Shown here: positions 55,411 to 63,890 of the stretch, in pieces
Numbering within the stretch: position 1 is the first letter of the stretch
How the letters are laid out: each line of letters opens with the position of its first letter
Source: Paenibacillus sp. MMS18-CY102
GTDB lineage: Bacteria; Bacillota; Bacilli; Paenibacillales; Paenibacillaceae
Assembly: GCF_009789195.1 (NCBI RefSeq)
Contig: NZ_WSTC01000019.1
Location: forward strand, 1 to 64,000
DNA: 64,000 nucleotides
Direction: 5' to 3'
Made by a program: the position numbers and the translations under genes
The notes under the pieces: generated by a model
The model's database searches: none
What the model saw: the letters and a program-made list of their open reading frames with translations, nothing else
Told to the model about the DNA's origin: nothing

Positions 55411-56364
55411 TTAGGCTAGTTTGGCGCGCCAATAGTCGAGAAGATCCTGCATCGTTTGTTCAAATGGCACTTCCGGCTTCCATCCGGTGTGCGCCATAAA
55501 TTTGCTTGCATCGCCGAGCAAAATTTCAACGTCGGATGGCCGCATCCGGGCAGGATCCTGCTCAACAGTTACTTGGACCGATGATAGGGAGAGCAGCAAT
55601 TGGAGCATCTCATCAATCGTAACGCAACTGCCGGAGGCGATGTTGTAGCATTCGCCTGGCGTTCCTTTCTCAAGGGCTAGCCAGTAGGCGCGCACGACGT
55701 CGCGAACATCTGTGAAGTCGCGTTTGGCCTCCAAATTGCCGACGTGGATAACAGGTGGGCGAAGCCCTTTTTCGATTTCGGCGATTTGCTTGGCAAAGTT
55801 GGAGGTGACGAAGTTTTCTCCCCTGCGCGGCCCCGTGTGGTTGAACGTGCGGGTACGTACGACGGGGATGCCATAGCTGCGGTAATATTGGTAGCCCAGG
55901 TAGTCTTGCGCGACCTTGCTTACGGCATAAGGGCTGAGCGGCCGGATTGGATTTTCTTCCCGAATCGGCACTTCATGTGGATGGACTTCGCCGTACTCCT
56001 CACTGGAGCAAGCGATTTGGACTTTGGTGGGGAGGTTGAACCGGCGGATCGCTTCGAATAGATGGATTTGGCCGACGACATTGTTGTGAATGGTGTCGAT
56101 GGGGGAGTTCCATGATGTTGGGACGAAGCTTTGCGCGGCAAGATGAAATACATAATCAGGGCGTTCCTTCTCCATGAGCTGTTCGACGGAAAGCGGGTCG
56201 CGCAGTTCACATTCGACCAGATGGATATCCTTCTGAATATGGGCAATGTGGTCCATGCGGCTTCGCTGGCGAATTGTACCGACGACTTCAACGCCCTCTG
56301 CCAGCAAAAATTCCGCCATATGACTGCCAACAAAGCCGCTGATGCCGGTAATTAAAGCTTTCAA
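55411..56364 (-). CDS. NAD-dependent epimerase/dehydratase, GDP-mannose type
   Basis: 317 residues from TTG 56364, whose ribosome site GAGGTGAT lies 8 bases upstream. A short-chain dehydrogenase with nucleotide motif TGISGFVGSHMAE, the catalytic Ser in CSSEEYGEVH and Tyr-xxx-Lys in PYAVSKVA, plus FNHTGPRRG for sugar-nucleotide binding. It most likely acts as GDP-mannose 4,6-dehydratase or the matching reductase, making GDP-deoxyhexose. It lies 8 bases after the mannose-1-phosphate guanylyltransferase gene, which supports the GDP-mannose link. The exact reaction is unsure. Confidence 0.85.
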   Translation of the reverse strand: MKALITGISGFVGSHMAEFLLAEGVEVVGTIRQRSRMDHIAHIQKDIHLVECELRDPLSVEQLMEKERPDYVFHLAAQSFVPTSWNSPIDTIHNNVVGQIHLFEAIRRFNLPTKVQIACSSEEYGEVHPHEVPIREENPIRPLSPYAVSKVAQDYLGYQYYRSYGIPVVRTRTFNHTGPRRGENFVTSNFAKQIAEIEKGLRPPVIHVGNLEAKRDFTDVRDVVRAYWLALEKGTPGECYNIASGSCVTIDEMLQLLLSLSSVQVTVEQDPARMRPSDVEILLGDASKFMAHTGWKPEVPFEQTMQDLLDYWRAKLA

Positions 56365-56372
56365 CTTGACGA

Positions 56373-57407
56373 TCACCTCGAAATAGTAGTAAGCCACTGC
56401 TTGAGCCGTGGCTCTTCAGAGCGATGGCACACAAGAAGGCCATAAGGGGTAGAAACGACAATGAGGTCTTGCACGCCGATGAGCAGCGTCTCCGTCTCGG
56501 CGTATACCGTATTGCCATCGCTCTCAAGCAAATGAACAGGGCCGTGGGCGACGTTGCCTCGCGAATCCTGCAAGAAATGGCGGCGAAAGGCCGCCCAGGA
56601 GCCGATATCGTCCCAGCCGCAGTCTACGGGGACGCAGCGAATCTCGCTCGCTTTTTCCATTACGGCGTAATCAATGGATAACTTCGGCATGCCTGCGTAA
56701 GCGGCAGCGATGTTATCGGGGAACTGCTCGAGTTGCTGCCATAGCTTCGGAACAGATGAGGCCATATGGTAAGCAATCGAAGAGGGTTTCCAAATAAAAA
56801 TGCCGCTGTTCCAATACACGTGAGGCTGCTTAAGGAGCTCGATTGCTTTCTGCGCATCTGGCTTCTCGAGAAAGCGGGCAACCCGGTGCGCGTGGGAAGG
56901 TTCGGGTGTGCTGCTTGAGGTGGAGGCCAAAGCGTGCCCTTCTTCTTCCATTGCTAGCTCAATATAGCCATATCCAGTGTCAGGGCGGGTGGGCTGTATC
57001 CCGAGCGTTGCAATTGCGCGTGGTTGGCGGGCAGCCTCAGCTGCATGAGCAATGGCTGTAAGAAAGCTAGTTTCGTCAGTGATCCATTGATCGGCGGGAA
57101 CGAACACGATTGGCCGGTCGTCACCAAAGAGAAGCATGCGATGGGCAACGTAAGCGATGCAGGCCGCAGTATCCTTTTGCTCCGGCTCGACGAAGGCTTG
57201 CTCAGGCGGAAGTGCGGGAAGCTGCTCATAAACGAGCGGCATGTAGGCGAGCGGCGCCGCGACAAACAGCTGGTCAACAGCGGTTAATTGGCGAAAACGG
57301 TCGTATGTTTGCTGAATGAGCGTAGGCCCGGTGCCGAAGGAGAGAAATTGCTTTGGCATCGACTGTACGCTCCTCGGCCAAAATCGGGTCCCTTTGCCGC
57401 CGGCCAT
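56373..57407 (-). CDS. mannose-1-phosphate guanylyltransferase, unusual start
   Basis: 344 residues from ATG 57407. The pyrophosphorylase signature MAGGKGTRFWPRSVQSMPKQ opens the protein; FVPADQWI, FLEKPDAQKA, WNSGIFIWKPSS and DCGWDDIGSW follow. It makes GDP-mannose from mannose-1-phosphate and GTP. Family members start about five residues before MAGGKG. In frame upstream the codons read TINVVIMAGG, with no ATG, GTG or TTG, yet GGAGG lies at 57438-57442. An ATC codon at 57428 has ideal spacing, so a non-standard start is possible. It heads the glycan operon. Confidence 0.9.
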   Translation of the reverse strand: MAGGKGTRFWPRSVQSMPKQFLSFGTGPTLIQQTYDRFRQLTAVDQLFVAAPLAYMPLVYEQLPALPPEQAFVEPEQKDTAACIAYVAHRMLLFGDDRPIVFVPADQWITDETSFLTAIAHAAEAARQPRAIATLGIQPTRPDTGYGYIELAMEEEGHALASTSSSTPEPSHAHRVARFLEKPDAQKAIELLKQPHVYWNSGIFIWKPSSIAYHMASSVPKLWQQLEQFPDNIAAAYAGMPKLSIDYAVMEKASEIRCVPVDCGWDDIGSWAAFRRHFLQDSRGNVAHGPVHLLESDGNTVYAETETLLIGVQDLIVVSTPYGLLVCHRSEEPRLKQWLTTISR

Positions 57408-57603
57408 AATTACGACGTTTATCGTGATGAGACAACACCTCCAATCGAGGGCATTCGAATAAAACAGTATTCATGCAAATGTTATGCCATTGTATTCAAT
57501 TGGCATTCGGTCCTGTAACGGCATTTGTACGGGCAGGCGAAGCGCGGGGGCGGCATAAGCCATGATTTACCGGTTTCGGCACTAGGTGCATTGTGTTAAT
57601 CTA

Positions 57604-57770
57604 TAACGCGAGCCGAAACTAATCGTGCGGGGGAGATTTTTGGAAAAAACGCAGCGTTGATCTGCGTCGTTTCCTCGGGGTGAATCGCATACAAGCAGGC
57701 TGGCTTAGCTGCTGCAAAGCGTAGGGTGACTCCTTCATCCGAATCCGACAACTAACCTCGTAGGCGAGAC
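57604..57770 (+). promoter_or_regulatory. c-di-AMP riboswitch (ydaO/yuaA type)
   Basis: The 3' part ACTCCTTCATCCGAATCCGA then ACTAACCTCGTAGGCG (57729-57766) follows the conserved ydaO-motif core. The 5' part has GTGCGGGGGAGA and the middle CCTCGGGGTGAATCGC, as expected. It lies directly upstream of a LysM-3D wall protein, the usual target of this riboswitch class in Bacillales, where c-di-AMP turns expression off. Boundaries are approximate. The 57443-57603 stretch before it shows no gene. Confidence 0.85.
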
Positions 57771-57791
57771 ACACAAGGAGGTACTTATATT

Positions 57792-58448
57792 TTGAATTTC
57801 CGTATGGCTATGCCAATGAAAAAATGGGCGCGAACGGCGGTTGCTGCAATAGCTGGCATCACGATCGCGTGGTCGGCAGCGTCTGCTGACGCTGCGACAA
57901 CGCACATCGCATCCAAGACGACAACGTTCTGGACGTTGTCCCAGTATTACAGCTTGACTGTTCAACAGATTGCTAATGCAAATCCTAAGGTAGATGCAAA
58001 CAACATTGCAGTCGGCTCAAGGCTCGCCATTCCTACGCCGGACACGGCGAAGGACAATACGGCGGCGATGAAGATGGCATCTGCGAATGACCAACAGCTG
58101 ATCGCTGGCGGCAAAGCGTATGACGTGGCCAAAACGGTACAAGCTACCGCTACTGCATATACGGCAGCTGCCTCGGAGAATGGCAAATGGGGTGCGCTCG
58201 ATTACTTCGGCAATTCCCTTAAAGTCGGGACAGTTGCGGTTGACCCTAACCATATCGCTCTGGGCACCAAGCTCTATATCGTCGGTTACGACTATGACGG
58301 CTTGCCTGTCGGCGGAATGCTCGCAAGCGCATCGGATATGGGCAGCAGCATCAAGGGCAACCGTATCGATATTTTCGTGCCAGGCACTACGGTGCAAGCG
58401 AAAAGTTTTGGCATGCAATATGTCAAAGTCTATGTCCTAAAATCGTAA
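57792..58448 (+). CDS. secreted LysM and 3D-domain cell-wall protein
   Basis: 218 residues from TTG 57792, ten bases after AAGGAGG. Signal peptide (~1-38), one LysM domain (~39-82; FWTLSQYYSLTVQQIANANP), a linker, and a 3D domain (~125-218; VAVDPNHIALGTKLYI; MLASASDMGSSIKGNRIDIF with the three conserved Asp). The pair resembles YocH/YuiC-type peptidoglycan hydrolases (lytic transglycosylase-like). It is controlled by the riboswitch directly upstream. Monocistronic. Confidence 0.9.
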   Translation: MNFRMAMPMKKWARTAVAAIAGITIAWSAASADAATTHIASKTTTFWTLSQYYSLTVQQIANANPKVDANNIAVGSRLAIPTPDTAKDNTAAMKMASANDQQLIAGGKAYDVAKTVQATATAYTAAASENGKWGALDYFGNSLKVGTVAVDPNHIALGTKLYIVGYDYDGLPVGGMLASASDMGSSIKGNRIDIFVPGTTVQAKSFGMQYVKVYVLKS

Positions 58449-58450
58449 AA

Positions 58451-58513
58451 GAACCGGATGAATCGCCCTCTGCCGCGTAACAGCATGCAGAGAGCGTTCA
58501 TCCGGTTTTTTTC
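58451..58513. terminator. bidirectional terminator
   Basis: AACCGGATGAA (58452-58462) pairs with TTCATCCGGTT, with inner CTCTGC/GCAGAG, A-rich left flank and a seven-T run on the right. It serves the convergent LysM-3D and deacetylase genes. Confidence 0.85.
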
Positions 58514-58529
58514 TTAAGGCAGGCTATTA

Positions 58530-59426
58530 TTAATAGCGCTTTCGGCTGGCGGACGTCCCGAGCAGCTCAGGAACGGTAACAAGGTCGTAGCCTTTGGAGC
58601 GGAGCAGCTTTATGATTCGCGGAAGGGCTTCAACGGAGCCAGATAGGTCCTGCGTTGGACCGCCGCCTGCATGTTGAAGAATGATCGAACCAGGCTGCAG
58701 CGTACGCCTTATGTTTACCATAACCATTGCGCTGCTTAAGCTCCGCCAATCGACAGAATCAACATCCCAATTCACAATAACAAAGCCGTTTCGCTGCGCC
58801 CATTGTAGCTGTCTGGGACGGATTTCGCCGTAAGGCGGACGTACGTAGCGCGGGCTGTATCCGACTAGCGCTTGGAGCACATCATCGGTTCGTGTGATTT
58901 GCCGGTTAAGCCGCTCCTGTGACAGTTGGGAGAAGACGGCATGCGTGTAGGAATGGTTGCCGATCGCATGGCCTTCACGATCCATCCGTTTCACAAGTGC
59001 AGGATAGCGCGCTGCTAGCGAGCCGACGACGAAAAACGTCCCCTGAACGCGATATTTGGCAAGTACATCAAGTACTTTGCCTGTATAGCGGGGATCAGGA
59101 ACGTCGTCAAAGGTTAAAGCGGCCTTGCGTGTGCTCCTAGGGCCATGCGTAATGAACACGCCGGGATATCGCCTCTCTAGCGCGACCCAGCTGATAACAG
59201 GAGCACGGCGTTTCCTCGTACGCCTCGCTTGTGCAGATGCTTGCTCTGATTCGGCTTCGCCGTTGGATAGCAGCGGCCATTGATCCAACTGCGTGCGTGG
59301 CTGGCTCGCATGGACAGGCTCACCCTGGAGGGGCTTGGCTATAGCCGGGTTAATGCCAGGCAGCACTAACATCATCGTCAACCCTATGAGTGTTATTCGA
59401 GCCATTCGAGGGATTAGCTTGCGCAT
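58530..59426 (-). CDS. polysaccharide deacetylase (NodB/CE4 family)
   Basis: 298 residues from ATG 59426. Signal peptide (MARITLIGLTMMLVLPGINP), a linker with Arg/Lys, then the NodB domain. Motif 1 is ALTFDDVPDPR (catalytic and metal Asp), motif 2 is NHSYTHAVF (metal His), motif 3 is RPPYGEIRPRQ, and LQHAGGGP stands near the end. It should remove acetyl groups from peptidoglycan or another surface glycan outside the membrane. A longer frame to 59462 lacks a ribosome site. Confidence 0.9.
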   Translation of the reverse strand: MRKLIPRMARITLIGLTMMLVLPGINPAIAKPLQGEPVHASQPRTQLDQWPLLSNGEAESEQASAQARRTRKRRAPVISWVALERRYPGVFITHGPRSTRKAALTFDDVPDPRYTGKVLDVLAKYRVQGTFFVVGSLAARYPALVKRMDREGHAIGNHSYTHAVFSQLSQERLNRQITRTDDVLQALVGYSPRYVRPPYGEIRPRQLQWAQRNGFVIVNWDVDSVDWRSLSSAMVMVNIRRTLQPGSIILQHAGGGPTQDLSGSVEALPRIIKLLRSKGYDLVTVPELLGTSASRKRY

Positions 59427-59523
59427 CGTGTAGGAATTCCCCCTTCGTGGGAACGCGCACACGGATCATAATCAAGGTGCAGTCGCATTCCGTCACCCTT
59501 GGTGTTCCCATGAAGGGGGAGGT

Positions 59524-60414
59524 TCATTCGTGCAGCGTTCCGGTAGGGGGGATTCCTCGCATGCGAGCGCGAAACGCTTCAGCCGTACAGCCGACGGTTT
59601 CTTTGAACATTCTGCTGAAATGGGCGGGATGGACGAAACCTGCCGCATGCGCTACCTCAGAGACTGGGCGGGACGCATCGAGCTGCAGCAGCAGCTTGGC
59701 TTGATTAATGCGGCGGTTGTACACATATTTGAAAATGGTCGTGCCCGTCACGTCTTTAAATAGTTGCGACAAATAAGGCTTGGTTAAATGCAGCGCGTCG
59801 GCGATTTGTTTCAATGTCATTGCTGCTGTGAAGTGTTCTTCGACGAAAGTGATGGCACGCTGAACATGTCGCTCCCGTTCGGAAGCGGGCTCCAACTGCC
59901 GCCGCTGCGGCTTGTCGAACCATTCATTAATGGCATAGAGCAGTTCAGCGAACCGAAGGGCGGTCCGCTGGGCGGCGAAGGGCGATCCGCCTTGCTGCAC
60001 CGCATGCATATCCGAGAGCAGTTTCTCGGCATCTGCCCGTTCTGCGCCGTCCAGCGAAAGCCGGGCATTGCCGAATCGCTCGAAGGGCTCGAGCAGCTTA
60101 GCCGTATCATTAGGCAACTGCCGCTGCAGAACGGACGGCTCAAAGTGAATGATTGAGCGTACATAAGGCACTTCAGGCGAAGGGTTCGGGCAATGCAGAG
60201 TCATGCCATGCAACAGCAAAATATCGCCGGGGGCAAGCGTCCATAGGCGGTCGCCGACGATATAGGTACATTGTCCGCCATGAAAGAAGTACAGCTCATA
60301 GAAAGGATGGGAGTGAAACTGCGCGCCCTCGTAATGCCCGGTGTTGCGATAGGTGAAATCTAAGCCGTTAAGCAAAGCGCTCGACCGGCTCTGACACTTG
60401 GATTTGCAGCGCAT
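59524..60414 (-). CDS. AraC family transcriptional regulator
   Basis: About 296 residues. An N-terminal cupin (EGAQFHSHPFYELYFFHGGQ; DILLLHGMTLHCPNPSPEVP) and a C-terminal AraC pair of helix-turn-helix motifs (TLKQIADALHLTKPYLSQLF; PVSEVAHAAGFVHPAHFSRM). The start is uncertain: ATG 60414, TTG 60426 and TTG 60375 are all in frame, and the first two overlap the dehydrogenase gene upstream. It is the last gene of the catabolic operon and probably controls it in response to a sugar. Confidence 0.87.
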   Translation of the reverse strand: MRCKSKCQSRSSALLNGLDFTYRNTGHYEGAQFHSHPFYELYFFHGGQCTYIVGDRLWTLAPGDILLLHGMTLHCPNPSPEVPYVRSIIHFEPSVLQRQLPNDTAKLLEPFERFGNARLSLDGAERADAEKLLSDMHAVQQGGSPFAAQRTALRFAELLYAINEWFDKPQRRQLEPASERERHVQRAITFVEEHFTAAMTLKQIADALHLTKPYLSQLFKDVTGTTIFKYVYNRRINQAKLLLQLDASRPVSEVAHAAGFVHPAHFSRMFKETVGCTAEAFRARMRGIPPTGTLHE

Positions 60415-61495
60415 CGCGCTGGGCAATTAAGCATAGCTCCGCTGCTTTGAACGCATGCTCCTGCGTCATCGCATGTTCGGTTCCATCTAGGCAATCACGG
60501 ATCAGCTCGCCGAAGAACGGGAAGCCGATCTGGCCGCGAACATCGAATTGGTATTCGCCCTCATGGTTGACGAGAATGACATGGTCGCCTTCCCCTCCGC
60601 GGGCAACATCCGTATATTTGCGCAGCTCGATATAGCCGTCTGTGCCGAGAATGACTGTGCGCCCATCGCCCCAAGTGCCAAGGCCGTCTGGCGTAAGCCA
60701 GTCGACGCGGAAGTAGCAGGTTGAGCCATTGTCGCCGACAAGCGTCGCATCACCGAAATCTTCAAATTCCGGAAACGCGCTGTTGCGGAAATTGCCCACT
60801 TTGCTTGCCGTCACGATTGCATCCCGGCATCCGGCGTAGTAGAGGAATTGCTCGATCTGGTGGCTGCCGATATCGCACAGGATGCCGCCATAGTTGGCTA
60901 TGCGGTAGAACCAATCCGGCCGGTTGCTGCCATGGCGATGCGGGCCTGTGCCTAGCACTTGAACGACACGGCCAATTGCACCGTCTTGGATGAGGCGCCC
61001 AGCATGAACAGCGCTTTCGACATGAAGCCGCTCGCTGTAATACACCATATATTTGCGCCCTGTGCGGCTTGCCGCTTCCTTCGCTGCGGCAAGCTGATCA
61101 AGCGTCGTAAACGGCGTCTTATCGGTAAAATAATGCTTGCCATGCTCCATGGCCGTGATGCCGAGCGCGGCGCGTTCAGAAGGCACGGCTGCTGCCGTGA
61201 TGAGTTGGATGTCTGGATCCAACAAAATTTGCTCCGGCGACGAAGCGGCTTGCGCCTGCGGGAAGACGGCGAGAAACGCTTCGACCTTCGCTGGATCAGG
61301 GTCGTACACCCATTTGAGCGTTGCGCCAGCTTCAATTAGCCCGTTGCACTGTCCATAAATATGGCCGTGGTCAAGCGCCATCGCTGCAATTTGGAATTCG
61401 CCAGGCGCGCATACGAGGGCTGGCTTCGCTGATTTGGGCGCATAGTTCATGCCGTCTTTATTGCCAAACGTTGCATGTTGTCCATCGTTAGCCAT
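60368..61495 (-). CDS. Gfo/Idh/MocA family oxidoreductase, atypical Rossmann motif
   Basis: 375 residues. The NAD(P)-binding N-terminus reads FQIAAMALDHGHIYGQCNGL, lacking the usual GxGxxG, and the EKP motif is replaced by TDKTPFTT. The rest follows the family (VQVLGTGPHRHGSNRPDW; GGILCDIGSHQIEQFLYYAG with the catalytic-type His; VILVNHEGEYQFDV). It should oxidise a sugar or polyol. GAGGAGG precedes ATG 61495. It is the third gene of the operon, 19 bases after a second family member. Confidence 0.87.
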   Translation of the reverse strand: MANDGQHATFGNKDGMNYAPKSAKPALVCAPGEFQIAAMALDHGHIYGQCNGLIEAGATLKWVYDPDPAKVEAFLAVFPQAQAASSPEQILLDPDIQLITAAAVPSERAALGITAMEHGKHYFTDKTPFTTLDQLAAAKEAASRTGRKYMVYYSERLHVESAVHAGRLIQDGAIGRVVQVLGTGPHRHGSNRPDWFYRIANYGGILCDIGSHQIEQFLYYAGCRDAIVTASKVGNFRNSAFPEFEDFGDATLVGDNGSTCYFRVDWLTPDGLGTWGDGRTVILGTDGYIELRKYTDVARGGEGDHVILVNHEGEYQFDVRGQIGFPFFGELIRDCLDGTEHAMTQEHAFKAAELCLIAQRDALQIQVSEPVERFA

Positions 61496-61514
61496 TGTTT
61501 GTTCGCGCCTCCTC

Positions 61515-62684
61515 TTAATGTGTGCCTTTCAAGTCGACGGGAGCAGCGGATGCCTGCTCGGTTACGCCTGGCTTGAAAGAGGAGCTAGCTGCCCGTTTGC
61601 GCAATTCGGCCTCGTAGTGGGCTTCGTCGAACGGCAGCTCAACCCAATCGTTGCGCCAAGTGGAAAGATGCATCGCATTGGAAATTAACAGCCCATTAAT
61701 GCCTTCCTCGCCTGGTGCGACCAGCGGCGTGCCGTTATTGATAGCATCTGCAAAATTTTGAATGATGCCGTTATGCTGCGGGTTCTCCCCCTCGATTGGC
61801 ACATCGGTCTTCGTATAGGCTGGCTGGCCGAACGGCTCGGTATTCCGCAGGTTGAAGGCTGGTTCCGGTTCCTCTAGACGCCAGAAGGTGAGGGTGTCGT
61901 TCTCGATGACAACCTTGCCTTTATCCCCGGACACTTCAAAACGGTTCGTGCCCGCCGCTTCTCCGGTCGTCGTAATGAACACGCCCGTGCCGCCGTTCGG
62001 ATACTCCACATAGGCCGTTACTTGATCCTCAGTTTCGATGTTCCGACGGCTTCCGAATCCACAGAAAGCACGCATGCGAGCTGGCATCATGCCGATCGTC
62101 CATTGCCATAGGTCCAATTGGTGCGGGCATTGGTTGATGAGGACGCCGCCGCCTTCCCCTGCCCAAGTAGCGCGCCATGAAGCGGAATCATAATAAGCCT
62201 GCGAACGGTACCAGTCTGTAATAATCCAGTTCGTTCGGCGCACCTCGCCAAGCTCTCCTGCGGCGATCATATCGCGGAGTTTCAAATAGACTGGGTTTGT
62301 CCGCTGGTTGTACATCATGCTGAATACGAGATTGGATTGTACAGCGGCTTCATTCACTTCACGCACTTTTGCAGTGAAGACGCCTGCTGGCTTCTCGACG
62401 AGCACATGCTTGCCGGCTTCAAGCGCCCGCAGCGCTTGTTCGGGATGGTCATAATGGGGCGTAGCCACGATAACGGCATCGACTAGGCCGGAGGACAGCA
62501 TTTCTTCAGAGGTGTCAAAGAAAGGGACGTTCGGCAGCGCTTCGTGTGCCCAGTCGCGTTTGCTTGCCATGCCGTCGCATACCGCCCCCAGCGTAGCCCC
62601 TTGAATATGCCCCGCTAACAATTCCTTTGCATGCGCAGCGCCCATGTTGCCAACGCCAATGACGCCAATTCGAACATTGCTCAT
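61515..62684 (-). CDS. Gfo/Idh/MocA family oxidoreductase
   Basis: 389 residues with standard features: IGVIGVGNMGAAHAKELLAG nucleotide motif, HVLVEKPAGVF (EKP lysine), GGGVLINQCPHQLDLWQWTI (catalytic His) and a C-terminal beta-sheet domain. It probably oxidises a sugar, inositol or amino-sugar derivative. GGGAGG precedes the ATG, which lies one base after the stop of the isomerase gene. The paired dehydrogenases suggest a two-step catabolic route. Confidence 0.9.
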   Translation of the reverse strand: MSNVRIGVIGVGNMGAAHAKELLAGHIQGATLGAVCDGMASKRDWAHEALPNVPFFDTSEEMLSSGLVDAVIVATPHYDHPEQALRALEAGKHVLVEKPAGVFTAKVREVNEAAVQSNLVFSMMYNQRTNPVYLKLRDMIAAGELGEVRRTNWIITDWYRSQAYYDSASWRATWAGEGGGVLINQCPHQLDLWQWTIGMMPARMRAFCGFGSRRNIETEDQVTAYVEYPNGGTGVFITTTGEAAGTNRFEVSGDKGKVVIENDTLTFWRLEEPEPAFNLRNTEPFGQPAYTKTDVPIEGENPQHNGIIQNFADAINNGTPLVAPGEEGINGLLISNAMHLSTWRNDWVELPFDEAHYEAELRKRAASSSFKPGVTEQASAAPVDLKGTH

Positions 62685-62685
62685 T

Positions 62686-63567
62686 TTACGCTTCCTCCCA
62701 CCATGTTTTCATTTGGTTTACAAACAAACGCAGCATTGCGGCGCTATCGTATGTTTTGCTAAAATCTTCGACGCCGAACGCGCCTGTATAGCCAACGGCT
62801 TTCAGGTCCGCCAGCACTTGCTTCCAAGGGACGATGCCTTCGGAGATCGCTTTCCATTCACAGGACCAGCTAGCTTGGTAGAGCCCTTCTGTAAGCTGGG
62901 CGTTCGCTTCTTTGGGCTGCTGTTGCACCCAAGCTGCATTTTTGACATGGACATGTGCGAGATAAGGACCGAGAATTTCCATCCCCATCTTATAGTTCTC
63001 GAAACCTTCGTGCACGAGATTGCCGGGATCATACAGGATGCCAATTGCATCAGGATCGCAGCCGTCGACAAGCTGGCGGGCTAACGAAGCGCTTGGCGTT
63101 ATCGTTTTATGATGGGTTTCTACCAGCCCTTTGACACCATATTTTTTCGCAAGTTTCTCGGCTTCCTTCACATAGGCGCGCGCTTCTTGCATAAGCTCGC
63201 CGAATGGGCGGGTGCCATCATAGCTGGGAACGCCGATGCGGATGGATGATGCGCCGAGCTCAGCAGCAATTGCCATGATCCGTTCAGTCTCTTCCAGGTC
63301 GCCACACTTTAAGTAGGGGACGACGGCTAACGACTTTAAACCATGTGCTTCCGTTGCTGTGCGAAGCTGGCGAAGCTCTTCGGCCGATATTGTTGGTTCC
63401 AGCGTGCAACGATTGTTGCCCCAGAATGATGGCGCTTCATGCTTCACTTCCTCTGCGACATGCGTGCAGCGCCATTCAATTGCATCAATGCCTGCATCGC
63501 GGGCTGTGGCAAGCAACTGCTCAGGCGACAAGTCCGGTGTAGCAACTGTGAATATGGAGAATATCAT
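62686..63567 (-). CDS. sugar phosphate isomerase/epimerase (TIM barrel, AP-endonuclease-2 fold)
   Basis: 293 residues: MIFSIFTVATPDLSPEQLLA, GIDAIEWRCTHV, LVETHHKTITPSASL, GILYDPGNLVHEGF, HVHVKNAAW and FGVEDFSKTYD. These metal-ligand Glu, Asp and His positions fit the xylose isomerase-like superfamily. It should interconvert a sugar or keto-inositol before or after the dehydrogenases. GAGAGGAAG precedes the ATG. It is the first gene of the minus-strand operon, transcribed away from the IclR gene. Confidence 0.88.
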   Translation of the reverse strand: MIFSIFTVATPDLSPEQLLATARDAGIDAIEWRCTHVAEEVKHEAPSFWGNNRCTLEPTISAEELRQLRTATEAHGLKSLAVVPYLKCGDLEETERIMAIAAELGASSIRIGVPSYDGTRPFGELMQEARAYVKEAEKLAKKYGVKGLVETHHKTITPSASLARQLVDGCDPDAIGILYDPGNLVHEGFENYKMGMEILGPYLAHVHVKNAAWVQQQPKEANAQLTEGLYQASWSCEWKAISEGIVPWKQVLADLKAVGYTGAFGVEDFSKTYDSAAMLRLFVNQMKTWWEEA

Positions 63568-63811
63568 AGGTCATCTTCCTCTCTAATTGACTCGGATTAT
63601 GGTGATTGTGTATGGAGAAGTAGCGTGATATTTTGAAAAATACGTTGGGTTGATTGTATCATAAAGCTTTGTGGCAATGGATGCGGTTTCATAACTACAT
63701 TAACTACAGTTAAGTGGTGAACGTAAATCCTTGCTCACGATTAAGGTAATGTACGTAATGGCAGTCAATTAGCTTGAGGCTTAATCAATAGATGTGTTAA
63801 GATAAGTTCAT

Positions 63812-63872
63812 GATATAGAACTATAGTTTTGTATATAGAACTTTTAGATTTGTATATAGAACTTTTAGATTT
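63812..63872 (+). repeat. 21-bp direct repeats upstream of the IclR-type gene
   Basis: GTATATAGAACTTTTAGATTT occurs at 63831-63851 and again at 63852-63872. A shorter diverged copy (GATATAGAACTATAGTTTT) starts at 63812. The 21-base period equals two helical turns, as expected for operator sites of a dimeric regulator. They lie 20-80 bases before the regulator start. The other parts of the divergent gap 63568-63811 show no clear element. Confidence 0.6.
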
Positions 63873-63890
63873 GGACGGGAGGGGCAGGGC

